Shown here in pieces: positions 46,465-57,376 of a stretch of DNA of 64,000 nt. Position 1 is the first letter of the stretch; the number at the start of each line of letters is the position of its first letter. A program made the translations under genes and the position numbers. The notes under the pieces are model-generated. The model saw only the letters and a list, made by a program, of their open reading frames with translations, did no database searches and was not told the DNA's origin. The stretch comes from Cordylochernes scorpioides (Eukaryota; Arthropoda; Arachnida; Pseudoscorpiones; Chernetidae): assembly GCA_030710605.1 (NCBI GenBank), contig CP092886.1, forward strand, positions 158,031,424 to 158,095,423, in the 5' to 3' direction.

Positions 46465-47960
46465 ATTGGAAGTTCTGTATTTGTTTCCATAACTCTTGAT
46501 TTTATTTATATATTTTGGCAGATTGTAGCTTCTATCCTTTAAAGGCATAATGTCTGCTTCGTCAAGTACAATATTATTAGGGCAGGTATTTCGAAGACCA
46601 ATAATAATTCTAGCTGCACTTAGTTGTATTCTTTCCAGTGATTTTAGATTTGTTTCAGATGCTGTACCATAGATTTGATATCCATATTCCAGGATAGGTC
46701 TAATTAGCGTTGTGTAAGTTAATTTTAGTGTTGTTGCATCGGCTCCCCACTCTCTTCCTGAAATATATTTCAGGATTTTTAGTCGGTCTCTTCCTTTTCT
46801 AATAACTTCTTCAATATGCTTACTGGAGTTAATTTCTGGATCCAGAGTCTAGCCGAGATATTTAGGATGTTCATTATATTGTAATTGTTGTTCTTTCAGA
46901 ATAATTTTTGGTCTTATTTTGTATAGTTTCTTATCGGTAGTAAAAAGACAGGTTTCAGATTTTCGGGGGTTAAATTCTAATTTATGTTTATTAGAAAATT
47001 TTTCTAGGTGGAGAAGAGTCTTGTTCAAATCCCTTTCAGCTTTTTTCCAGTTAGTGTTGCTGCTCCATAGAATAATTTCATCAGGGAAAAGTCCAATATT
47101 GGTTTTATATGAAATTTTTTCTTCTATGCCTGGTGCTATGGTGTGGTTAGTTGGTTTTCTGTTTTGTGCATATTTTGCCTTTTGTGTGAAAAATAAAAGT
47201 TGGTCTATTGTCCCATGTCCTTTCCTAAATCCATATTGTTCTTCTGGTAAGACATTTCTTGTGTAGGTGAGTCTCGTCTGAGTATAATTTTTTCCATTAA
47301 TTTGCAGCGAATACTTGTGAGGGAGATAGGTCGGTAGTTTTTTGGGTCATCAGCATATTTGTCAAGTTTTTTAATAGGAATTATTGTTGCAGTTTTCCAG
47401 TCTTGAGACAATTTTCCAGTCTTCCAGGAGTTATTGAAAATATAAAGAAGTCTTTGCCATTTTTGCCCAAGTTTGATATCATTTGGCCATGGATTCCATC
47501 TGGCCCAGGAGTCTTGTTTAGATCAGTGTTTTCTAATGCATAATTTAGCTCTTTCATATTGATTTTTTCATAGAAAATATTAGGAGTGGTGGTGACATTT
47601 TTACAGTCATGAATAATCATTCGGGCCTTTTTTTTTCAACTTTCTCATCTTTTATTTCAAATTTGATCATACTACTTTTTTTATATGAATTCCCTAAAAG
47701 ATTAGCAGCATTTTTGTCATTAGTTGCTGGAGTACCATCTGTATTCTTAATCATATTTGTGTTTTCAGTTTGTGGCTGGGCTCTTGTCAATTCGTTTTGC
47801 CAGTTTTGTATTTGGGTTTCTTGGGTTCAGGTTTTCACAAGTTTGTTTCCATTTTCCCTTTTCATATTTACGTATAATATTTTTATTTTTGCATTCACAA
47901 TGTTCAGTTCAGTTCTACAATTTGGTTTTGGGTGCAATTTTTTTGTAGTTCATTTCTTTT
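46465..47960 (-). pseudogene. LINE-A reverse transcriptase lacking its palm core
   Basis: The start of the domain is clear: NKTPGPDGIHGQMI (about 47500), WKTATIIPIKKL and NYRPISLTS (about 47350-47400), then GFRKGHGTIDQLLF (about 47210). After KPTNHTIAPGIEEKISYKTN the reading goes straight to a damaged ADD-type motif (GLFPDEIILWSS, about 47080). The segment carrying the first catalytic aspartate and the PQGSVLSP motif is absent. The thumb and connection follow (KSLERIQLSAARIIIGLRNT). It is interrupted at its far end by the copia LTR. Confidence 0.8.
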
Positions 47961-48960
47961 AGTTATAAGTGTTTGAATATCTTTTGCAGGTGTGTATAAT
48001 TTGGAATCCATTTCTTAATATAACCTCTTGGTGTTGAAACTTTGGCTTCTTTAATAATGGTGTTTTTGAAAGATATCCAATTTTGTTCCAGATCTTTTAT
48101 TCTAGTGGGTGCTATTCCAAAGTCTTCATTGGTGTTTTGCTGGTAAAGATTCCAATTAGCATTTTTGAAGTTCCAGAAGCTGGTTTTGGTCTTGGTGCTA
48201 ATTTCTATCAAAATAGGCAAATGATCACTTCCAATACTTTTTAATATTTGCCATTTGCATTTGTGGAAAATGTCAGGACTGGAGAAACTTATATTAAGTG
48301 CTTGTGCAGTATTATAGCTGTAGGAATGGTGAGTAGGATTCCCATCATTTGAGCACATGAAGGCATTGTCGTCAAATATGTTTGTATTTTGCCTCTTGGG
48401 TTTGGTGTGGAACATCCCTATACTTGATGTTTGGCATTAAGGTCACCTACAATAATAGTGATATAGTGATTTATTTGATATAGTGATTTATTTAATTTAT
48501 GATTTACAGCACAATAGTCATGATTAGATTTTTATAATTTGGCTTTTTAATAGTGTTGTCTGTAAGAAATTGAGCCATTGTTCCATTGTCGATAAGTTTA
48601 TTGTTTGGAGGTTGATACATATTGTATATGTTGATGGTTTTGTTTTGATTGAGGTAGACTTTTATACCTTGGGCTTTGATGTCCGATGTGTTTGGAATAT
48701 TAACGGCAATATCCACATAGTACAAATTCTTGATTAAAAATGCTAGGCCACCCCCTTCTTTATTTCTATTCTTTGAGGATATTGTAGTTTTTATATTTGA
48801 GTTTGTATTTTTCACTTAATTTGGTTTCCTGTAGGGCTATAATTTGTATCTTTTGTTTTTCAGCTATTTCCATTATTTCTTCTAATTTTATTTTTGTTGC
48901 TGTTGAGCACAATCCATTTATGTTGCACTGCAAAATGCTCAATTGCTTGGAAGCTGCAAA
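47960..48960 (-). pseudogene. LINE-A endonuclease domain
   Basis: Opens with LSILQCNINGL and IIALQETKL, the first two motifs of the exonuclease-endonuclease-phosphatase fold. GGGLAFLIK, YNMYQPPNN, GDLNAKHQ (across a frameshift near 48440) and GSDHLPI follow, which contain the catalytic and magnesium-binding positions. A TAG near 48790 and two frame changes inactivate it. A small tandem duplication (ATATAGTGATTTATTTGAT) sits at 48465-48500 in the broken part. Confidence 0.8.
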
Positions 48961-49560
48961 GGTTGAAGTTTGTGGAGACTATTATACTTATCGGACAGAA
49001 CCCTCTACCTAAGTCCTGAACGCACCCCTGTTTATTCTGCGCGATGGGCGATGCAGCATGCAAATCAACATCTGATCTCATGGAATGGGGTGTAGAGGTG
49101 CATCTTTCATTGATCATGGCACTATGATCAAGGCACACTTTGGTGAAAGTCTAACTTTGCCTGTAGTTTGAGGCCATTCCTAACATGGAAACAGATGCCT
49201 TTGCTACCAACTCTAACACGAGTACAGACGCAGCTCCTCCGTATTCCTGGAGTGGGACCCCTGCTGAGGTCATCAACCGGGTCAGTTGAAGTCAGGATTT
49301 TTAAAGAGGTCTACTCCTCTTCTAACGATGCTGCTGTTGGTCCGTGACTGCTTATTCGTCAGAGTTATTCTGCTTGTTTCACAGCTGGCCTTCATATCTG
49401 AAGGGCATTCCCCTATCCGCCACCTGGGGACGCACCCTATAGCAGTCAGCTCTGCCAAGAGAAAAATGTTCATAAGCACAATATATTTGATCAATTTATT
49501 TTGGAGTAATGCGCACAATCTTTTTAATGCCACCTTCCTGGTTGATTTATATATTTAACC
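48960..49560. other. GC-richer segment upstream of LINE-A
   Basis: Between LINE-A endonuclease and the Penelope pair. It is likely the LINE-A 5' UTR or ORF1 remnant read on the - strand, but no ORF1 motif is recognised. Frames at 49282-49533 (-) and 49286-49558 (+) overlap on opposite strands and neither is supported. Confidence 0.35.
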
Positions 49561-49611
49561 ATATAAATAATAACAAAATTTTATTTTTGTTATTATTTTA
49601 TTATATTTGAT

Positions 49612-50878
49612 ATTGATGAGGCACAATTTGGATTGTAGATTATAAACACAAGGTAATAAGACCAAATCCAAATAAATAAATAGTGTGTGACGTTCCGGTA
49701 ACAGCGTTGTTACCATCTTCAGACAAAAGTACTGAATGAGAGAATTTTACCACAGCATGCTTTTAAATAGTTCCTGTTATCTCAATTGTATAAACAAGAT
49801 AACAGATAAGAAGATATTTATCTGATAAACAGATGGGATAAACACCTGCTGATTAATATTCTTAGAATTAAAAGTTTTTTCAAATATAATTAAAAGCATA
49901 TCTATAAATATCATTTATATTTCCTCTTTCTTCCATTCTGTTAATTGTAGCACATTTCTTTTGAATGAAAAATGCTTCTTTAAATTGTCTCTTAAAATAA
50001 TTTTTCCCATAATCTAGTATCTTTGTTTCTTTTAGGTTAAAATTATTATGTTATGTGATTTTTCTATGTTCTACAAGTGCAGAATTCTCAATTTTATCCC
50101 ATTTCAGAGCATATTCATGGTTTTTCATTCTTTCTTTTAAAGTTCTGGATGTTTGTCCTACATAACATTAGTCACATTTTTCACATTTCACTTCATAAAT
50201 TAAACCTGCTCTATTTGGTATGTGAGTGTTCTTATGGTTGTTGATATATTGAGAGATAGGGTTACATGGTTTCCATGCAATGTTTATTTTTTCATACTTT
50301 TTGAATATATTAGTCAAATTTCTTGCAAACTTTTGGTTTATAAATGGCAATGTGATAAATTTGGCTTCTTTGTTATTTCACTTTAGATTTTGAATTAAAG
50401 TATTATTCTCATATTTTTGGTTCATGTCTTCTATTATTCTATCTATCAATTTGATGGGAAAATCTTCATTGATTAGTTCTTTTTTGATGTTGTTAATTTC
50501 TATATTTCTTTTAGTTGTATCATTAATGAGTGTAAAAGCTCTATATATAAGAGCTTTTACTAATCCTACTTTTTGGCTGAAAATAATAAACATCATTTTT
50601 AAGTGAATTTAGAGCTTTTATTTCTAATTGGCCTATAGTAATACAAGCTGCGTTTGGTGATATTGGACTACCCATTGTTGCACCTTTCATTTGGAGATAT
50701 ATTTGGTCTCATAAATAAAGTATGTTGTTTTCAAACAAAATTCTATTCCAATTAAAAATTCAGATTTTGGCAAATTATTTATTTTTGATTCTTTTATCAC
50801 ATGGTTTAATGCATCCATAATTGTGGGTACAGGGATTGAAGTAAACATGGATTCAACATCTAAAGATATAAAGTGCAA
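49612..50878 (-). mobile_element. Penelope-like element, copy on - strand
   Basis: 5'-truncated within the reverse transcriptase: SLDVESMFTSIPVPTIMDAL at about 50800-50860 is the RT motif with the catalytic aspartate. It runs through the RT thumb (50600-50378) and the GIY-YIG endonuclease (50350-49930) to the terminal region with a hammerhead-like motif at 49689-49722. Stops break the endonuclease (for example after CEKCD at about 50168). It abuts the + strand copy in head-to-head arrangement. Confidence 0.85.
49689..49722 (-). ncRNA. Hammerhead-like motif in Penelope end
   Basis: On the - strand: CTGAAGA, stem II (TGGTAACA paired with TGTTACC), then GGAACGTC. CTGANGA and GTC are intact and the GAAAC box has one change. 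Confidence 0.5.
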
Positions 50879-50879
50879 A

Positions 50880-51374
50880 AACAAAGAAGCCAAATTTATC
50901 ACATTGCCATTTATAAACCAAAAGTTTGCAAGAAATTTGACTAATATATTCAAAAAGTATGAAAAAATAAACATTGCATGGAAACCATGTAACCCTATCT
51001 CTCAATATATCAACAACCATAAGAACACTCACATACCAAATAGAGCAGGTTTAATTTATGAAGCGAAATGTGAAAAATATGACCAATGTTATGTAGGACA
51101 AACATCCAGAACTTTAAAAGAAAGAATGAAAAACCATGAATATTCTCTGAAATGGGATAAAATTGAGAATTCTGCACTTGTAGAAAATAGAAAAATCACA
51201 GGACATAATAATTTTAACCTAAAAGAAACAAAGATACTAGATTATGAGAAAAATTATTTTAAGAGACAATTTAAAGAAGCATTTTTCATTCAAAAGAAAT
51301 GTGCTACAATTAACAGAATGGAAGAAAGAGGAAATATAAATGATATTTATAGATATGCTTTTAATTATATTTGA
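50880..51374 (+). CDS. Penelope GIY-YIG endonuclease region (truncated ORF)
   Basis: An open frame of about 165 codons to its natural stop. The domain has YEAKCEKYDQCYVGQTSRTL with the GIY-YIG half-motif and catalytic arginine (KERMKNHEYSL). HNNFNLKETKIL and EKNYFKRQFKEAFF follow. The CXXC-type zinc motif upstream is partly altered (CEKYDQC). RT is absent, so the copy cannot move by itself. Confidence 0.8.
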   Translation, partial: NKEAKFITLPFINQKFARNLTNIFKKYEKINIAWKPCNPISQYINNHKNTHIPNRAGLIYEAKCEKYDQCYVGQTSRTLKERMKNHEYSLKWDKIENSALVENRKITGHNNFNLKETKILDYEKNYFKRQFKEAFFIQKKCATINRMEERGNINDIYRYAFNYI

Positions 51375-51531
51375 AAAAACTTTTAATATTCTAAGAATAT
51401 TAATCAGCAGGTGTTTATCCCATCTGTTTATCAGATAAATATCTTCTTATCTGTTATCTTGTTTACACACTTGATAACAGGAACTATTTAAAAGCATGCT
51501 GTGGTAGAATTCTCTCATTCAGTACTTTTGT

Positions 51532-51565
51532 CTGAAGATGGTAACAACACTGTTACCCAAACGTC
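51532..51565 (+). ncRNA. Hammerhead-like motif in Penelope end
   Basis: CTGAAGA, stem II (TGGTAACA paired with TGTTACC), then CAAACGTC. The cleavage triplet GTC and the palindromic ACGT are intact; the first base of the GAAA box is changed. The mirror copy at 49689-49722 has the same stem. Confidence 0.5.
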
Positions 51566-51645
51566 ACACACTATTTATTTATTTGGATTTGGTCTTATTA
51601 CCTTGTGTTTATATTTGATATCGATTTATATATGGAAAAAATATT

Positions 51646-52089
51646 TAATTTACCAGCCTTTCTTTTTTGAATGGCGACATTTTCAATCAGCAAGAAATAA
51701 TTTACTACTTTTGCAACATAGTTGCAGATAGCAACAAAGCAAAAAGATTAATCAATGAATTTTTTATCTCGGAAGATAATAATAATATAAATGAAGGATT
51801 GAGCTACCTAAGCATTTCCATCATATAAGATGATTTCATTGAAATTTTTTTTATTATGGATGAGCTGCCATTTATTTATTTTTTTCAAATAGTTGCTTCA
51901 AAAAAACTTAACTGAAATAGCATGTAAATTTTAAGTGTTTAAAAACATTTTTTATTATTTAAATTTCTGAAAAGCATATATGCACAGTAATTTACAGATT
52001 CAGTACATGAGTGAGAATAACAGTTGAAAGCTAGCCAAATTTTCAATTAAAAAATCACCTTATAATTCATCTCTTAATTCAAATATATA
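51646..52089. other. AT-rich stretch, nothing recognised
   Basis: Between the Penelope pair and the piggyBac remnant, with no frame or repeat of note. Confidence 0.5.
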
Positions 52090-53540
52090 TTATTGTGATT
52101 TAGAGCAATTTTCTTGGACACTCCAGTTAAAATTTATTATTTTATAAGTGAATATATTCAGTTTGATATCAAAAGGTAATGGAAGGAGACAGTGGGACCA
52201 AACAGGTCTCATACATAGATTTCTTCCTTGATATATTTCTTTTTTCAGAACAAAATATATGCCTTCCAAAAGTCTATTAGGAGAGCCAGAAGCATCTTGC
52301 TGCTCAACGCATTTCAATACCTGCCACTTCAACTAACTTTTCCAAAATTCTCAATTGAATTTTCTTAGTTTCAATTTCTTTTCTGGTTAATTTATTGTAA
52401 ATAATTTGTTCATTTACAATACCAAGGTTGAAAAGGTAGAAAAATACCTTTTTCTAACACTTTATTGGTAGATGATAGGGTAATAGGGCATATTTATCAC
52501 TTCAACACCAGCTTTATTTCTATTTTTATCAACAACCACTGCTGGTTTCATTGTAGCTCTGTCTCTGGAGTTCTTTTAAATCTTTGGGGTGCCCGATTTA
52601 TTTCTGCCTCTTGATTTGTAGAGAGCAAAAATACCTCGTTGCAAGAAGGGGTTCTTTTTTTTGGATGATGACAGCCTTTATTGATTTTTTAGAAAAATAT
52701 TTTTTTGGCAAGCCTTTTCTCTTCTGCATTCTGTACCAACAGCAATAGTTTTCTTGCTACAAAGAGTTATGGAGAAGAAAACCAGTATTCAAAGTAAATG
52801 ATATGTCCTTTCTCAAAATTTGATTTAGCCAGTCTTCCAATCAAACTCATTACAGAGTTGTATTCAGCAGTTTTATCAGGGTGTTTTCCTGTGTAGACAT
52901 CAATATTGCACACTTACACAATTGATACATTTTTATCCCATATTTGCAAGGCTTTCCTTTGATGTACACTTTGAAATGAATTCTCCCACAAAATGGGCAA
53001 ATAGCCTTATCAATGGTAAGCTTCACATATGGTAGGTAAACATTTTGAATTTATGGACAAGAGGATCAAAAAATGTATGTAGTTCGTGAAGAGGGTCATA
53101 TCCAGGTTGTCCATAGCTAATATAAATTTCAATTCTCATTGAGATGCAGCATGGAAAGAATGGCTTCAAATCTTTCTCTTTTCATGCCTGTTAATGTGCA
53201 GAAAGATGATTCGATGCCTGTGTGAGTAGACCAATAATCTCTTAGCCTTGGCTCCACAACTAGGCTCATTTGAATTGAAAAACTTTATAAAAAGTGATTT
53301 ATTACTGAATACAAAGTGTCAGGAAAAGGGTCATTGGCATCTATCCTGAGAAGTGAGTTTTTGGCAGAAGCAACATCTTCAAAATAAATTTCAGTAGCGT
53401 CTGAGTCATTCATCCGAAACAAAATAAGGATCAATAACAGAATCATCCAATTCTGAACCATAATCTTAAAATATTCATCACAAAACTCAGGTTCTTCAAT
53501 TGAAGTTATTCCTGAGGTACTAGGTTGATTAAGGTTCATT
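52090..53540 (-). pseudogene. piggyBac-type transposase remnant, copy 1
   Basis: On the - strand, broken frames in order match a piggyBac (PGBD) transposase. There is an acidic N-terminal part (MNLNQPSTSGITSIEEPEFC), then the core segment DKAICPFCGRIHFKVYIKGK and PCKYGIKMYQLC (about 52910-53010), then VDVYTGKHPDK and AEYNSVMSLIGR. Late segments run to about 52090. Many stops and frameshifts. The DDD catalytic residues cannot all be located. TTAA target duplications were not identified with confidence. Confidence 0.75.
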
Positions 53541-53841
53541 TTAGAACTGAGAACAAAAAAGGCAATTGATCTGTTTTGTTTAAAGATAATATATCAGTGA
53601 TTTATTATTAATTTACTCTGTTTTTATCATCATCTTGTAGACAACAAAATGTTTGTGATATAATGAGCCCGTGTGCAAGAATTGTAAAAAGAATAAAATA
53701 ATTATAGTAGTATAAAAATGGTGTATCTTTCATTTATCTTTAAATATATATAAAGTGCAATTTCTTATAAAATAATTTTCACCATTAATATTCAACATTT
53801 AATAGAAACGTATCAAATGGCGACGAAGAATTAATGTAAGT

Positions 53842-54560
53842 ATGGCCACCACTAATTCAAATTATCCAAGGTTTCGTGAAGGTGAAGATCTAAATTGTTA
53901 TTTGGAATAATTAGAAGAATGCTTTAAATTGAACAAAACATTAGAAGCAGACAAAGTATCTGTGTTATTAACGTCTATTGATGTTAATGTTTATAAGACT
54001 TTGCGCGATTTGTTGGTACCCAGTAGGCCAAGTGACCTTAAATATAAAGATTTAGTAGAGGTTTTAACCAACCATTTATATTCAATAAAAAATAAGCACT
54101 ATGAAAGATATTTATATCACAAGATTGTACAAAAAGAAAATGAGCCTTTGGGAAAATTTGTTTTGAGGCTTAAATCTCAGGCAGACAAGTGCAAATTTAC
54201 TGACATAAATTAAAATTTGTGTGACCAATTTGTAAGTGGTTGCTACGATGAAGCTACGCTTAAAAGGCTGCTAAGTGAACCTTTTTTAACGTTTGATAGT
54301 GCAATAAATATTGCAAATTCTGTAGAGGCGCAGCGAAGTCACAAGTAAATTTGATGAAAAATCCTGGTCATGATATTGATAAATTGAAAACCAGATCTAA
54401 TAATTTTAAATTCCCATGTAAATACAATAATCCTTGCAAAATTTGTGGAAAGTCTAACCACGATACGAAGTTATGCAAATTTAAAAAAGCTCAATGTTAT
54501 ATTTGCAATTAGAAAAGACACATTGCTCCAGTATGTTGGAATAAAAAATCGGCCCAAAAT
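53842..54560 (+). pseudogene. gag: Ty3 copy 2 Gag, with stops
   Basis: Begins MATTNSNYPRFREGEDLNCY with an in-frame TAA soon after (53908) and another at 54211. Matrix/capsid-like helices follow. Zinc knuckles CKICGKSNHDTKLC and CYICN(stop)KRHIAPVC, the second broken by a stop, close the protein. Confidence 0.8.
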
Positions 54561-54566
54561 TCTGGA

Positions 54567-57310
54567 ATGAATAAACCCAATCTGAATAAATTGAATACTA
54601 TTCAGTGCAACACATTAGAAAACGCACCAAAAATATTGGTAAACGTTAAAATTGAAGATGCAGACACTATAATGGAGGTTGACACTGGTGCAGACGTGTC
54701 TGTAGTTTCAAAGAAATTTTTTCTTACAAATCTCAAAAATGTCACTCTAGAGAAATACAGTGGACATTTGAAAAGTTTTTCGGGAAATTTGATTCCAGTT
54801 TTTGGAAAATGCTTGGTAAATGTTAGTTACAAAAACTATCAGGAAAAACTACCTCTAATTGTGACAGGCCAGTTTAATAACTAAACGCCGTTACTGGGCA
54901 GAAATTGGGTAAGAATTTTAAAAGCTGATTGGCTCAATTGCGTTTTTGATATCTGTAATAATATAAATGTAATTTCAAATTCAGAACTGTTTTTAGAAGC
55001 ATATAAAAGAGTATTTGAAAATAAAGATTTACCAATTCAGGGCATTAAAGGTTCAATATCATTGAGGCCAAATGCAAAGCCCAAATTTTTTTAATTTAGA
55101 CCAGTACCCTTTCCATTAAAGAGAAGATAGACAAAGAACTAGACAGACTTGAACAAAGTCAAATAATTGAAAAGGTTAATGCTAGTGATTGGTCTACGCC
55201 TTTAGTAACGGTAATAAAGTCAAATGGAGAACTACGTTTGTGTGGTGATTTTAAAAATACTTTGAATAATTGCATTGAAGATGAGAAATATCCATTACCT
55301 ACTATAGAAACTATGTTGGGAAATCTAGGAGGAAACAAGATTTTTACCAAATTGGATCTCTCCTCCGCATATCATCAAATTGAAATGGATGAAGCATCAA
55401 AAATCTGCTAGTGGTATCTACCCATAGAGGACTTTACCGATATAATAGATTGCCTTTTGGCATCAGTCCAGCTTCAGCCATTTTCCAGAGGTGTATGGAC
55501 AGCCTTTTCAATGATGTTCCCAACACAGTGATATACTTAGATGATATTTTCATTGGTTCTAAAGATGAACAAAACATTACAGAATTTTAAAAATGATCTT
55601 CAATAAATTGAAAGAGCTAAATTTCACCCTTAATAAAGAAAAATGCTTATTTTTAAAAAAAGACATTTGTTTTCTAGGTCATATTATAAATGAAGATGGT
55701 GTTAGACCAGATTCAAAGAAATTGGAAGCATTAGAAAGGTGTAAAAAGCCTTTCGACAAAACATCATTGAAGAGTTTCCTAGGGATGTTGAGCTTCTATT
55801 CAAAATACATACCTAATATGACAACCTTAGCTGGTCTACTTTATCAACTCCTAAAGAAGGACAATCGTTGGAAATGGTCTAGCCAATGCGAAAACGCATT
55901 TCTGAATTTGAAGTTAACTCTATTAAATTCCCAGGCCCTTATTCACTATTCAATGAAGCTTCCATTAATTTTAACCTGCGATGCATCTGCCTATGGCATA
56001 AGTGGGGTCTTGTGTCATATTGTGGAAGGGGAAGAGAAGCCAATCACCTTTGTTTCCAGAACATTGTCAAGTGCAGAAGCCAAATACTCTCAGACTGAGA
56101 AAGAAGCACTTGCTATTGTGTTTGCAACTTCCAAACTGAGACAATACTTGTTTGGGAGAAAATTTGTGTTAAAGAGTGATCATAAAGCTTTAACGACTGT
56201 TTTTGGAAACAAAAGACTTCTTCCGCCATTAATTGCAAATCGCTTGCATAGGTGGGCTTTAGAGTTGTCAAATTTCGATTTCGATATTAGATATACAAAT
56301 TAAGATACCATGCTCTGTGCGGATGCATTTTCAAGACTTCCACTTGAGGAAATAAATTCAAGGGAAGACAACATTGATTTGGTGACACATGATATATCAT
56401 TTTTAAATGTAACTCCATTGTACCACCTCATTATTGAAGAAGAAACCAATAAAGATCCGGTTTTAAATAAGCTCAAGGAATATCTATTAGAAGACCCTCA
56501 TTTAGCAAAAAGATGAAACAATGAAACCATTCCTTTCAAAATTGGAAAATTTTTCTATACTGCAGGGATGCATTTTGTTGATTCTAGGGCAGTGATTCCA
56601 AGAACCTGTCAAGATCAAATGTTGAAGTTACTTCATCAAGGTCATATAGGAATCAATCGCATGAAATCTCTAGCCAGATCTTCGGTTTGGTGGCCAAAAA
56701 TGGATAGTCAAATTGAAGAGTTTGTGAAGGAATGTTCTCCCTGTAGGCATCATCAGACCAACAGTGGCAGCGAGTTCATGTTGACCATTTCTATTTCAGA
56801 GGTGATTGTTATTTATTGATAGTAGATGCAAATTCAAATTGGATTGAAGTATTGCCAGTTAGAGGTACTACTTCGCAAGAAAATATTAAGCTTCTACGGG
56901 AGTGTTTCGCCAGGTATCGATTACCGCAATCCTTAGTGTCTGACAATGGCCCCCCCTTCAATTCGCTTGAATTTAAGGAGTTCTTACGGAAAAATAATGT
57001 ATACCACTTAACCTCGCCAGCATATAATCCCTCGTCTAACGGAATTGCTGAAGTTTCGGTAAGTAATAAAAAAATATCTGGAAAAGTCGTTAGAGGAATC
57101 TCCAAACTCAAATATGGACAGTATTTTACAAAATGTTCTGTTTAATTATAGAAATACGCCTACCTCTTTAGATAAGCCTCCTGTAGAACGTCTCCTAAGT
57201 TATGTGCCTAGAACATTTGCATATTGCTTGAACTCTGAATTTATCCAGAGGACTTTTGGGAGGAATGAGTGTGGAAAGCGACATTTTCAAGTTGGAGATA
57301 AAGTGCTGTT
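54567..57310 (+). pseudogene. pol: Ty3 copy 2 Pol, with stops and deletion
   Basis: Protease EVDTGADVSVVS (about 54675). RT has FTKLDLSSAYHQIEM (about 55340) and the catalytic VIYLDDIFIGS (about 55530). RNase H has LTCDASAYGISGVL (about 55970) and KSDHKALTTVFG. Integrase has LLHQGHIGINRMK and CSPCRHH, then the catalytic core VDANSNWIEV, SDNGPPFNS and SSNGIAEVSV. Stops interrupt the frame at several points (for example 54884, 55090, 55410, 55588, 56300, 56514), and the integrase frame changes at about 56760. Confidence 0.85.
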
Positions 57311-57376
57311 TACAAGTGCAATTTCTTATAAAATAATTTTCACCATTAATATTCAACATTTAATAGAAACGTATCA

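Larger units (their letters stand above)
38894..49000 (-). mobile_element. LINE-A, RNase-H-bearing non-LTR retrotransposon (interrupted)
   Basis: On the - strand the element runs from an endonuclease domain (about 48960-47960) through reverse transcriptase (47960-46465) to RNase H (42063-41350, with a last scrap at 38894-38925). Three things break it: a copia insertion (42064-46464), a GC-rich tandem array (38926-41349) and loss of the terminal part after GVNPGGALNI. The frames contain several shifts and the reverse transcriptase has lost its catalytic core. RNase H after reverse transcriptase together with an apurinic-type endonuclease places it in the I/R1-type group of LINEs. Confidence 0.85.
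50879..51645 (+). mobile_element. Penelope-like element, copy on + strand
   Basis: Starts in the linker before the endonuclease (AKFITLPFINQKFARNLTNI) and continues to the end of the protein (RYAFNYI, stop at 51372) and the terminal region to about 51640. It mirrors 49620-50376. The two form inverted arms of roughly 760 bp around a 500-bp centre of RT sequence that belongs to the - strand copy. Confidence 0.85.
53753..57376 (+). mobile_element. Decayed Ty3/gypsy retrotransposon, copy 2
   Basis: Bounded by a 63-bp direct repeat (53753-53815 and 57314-57376, AAGTGCAATTTCTTATAAAA to GAAACGTATCA), taken as the shared end of the LTRs. After the left repeat comes TGGCGACGAAG, a primer-binding site like that of copy 1. 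At the right the integrase reading (VGDKVLFT) runs directly into the repeat, so the sequence between integrase and LTR end has been lost. Many stops. Confidence 0.85.

Noticed and set aside
49282..49558. Opposed frames of 83 and 90 codons near the LINE-A start
   Set aside because: They overlap almost exactly on opposite strands in a GC-richer patch and neither shows a domain.
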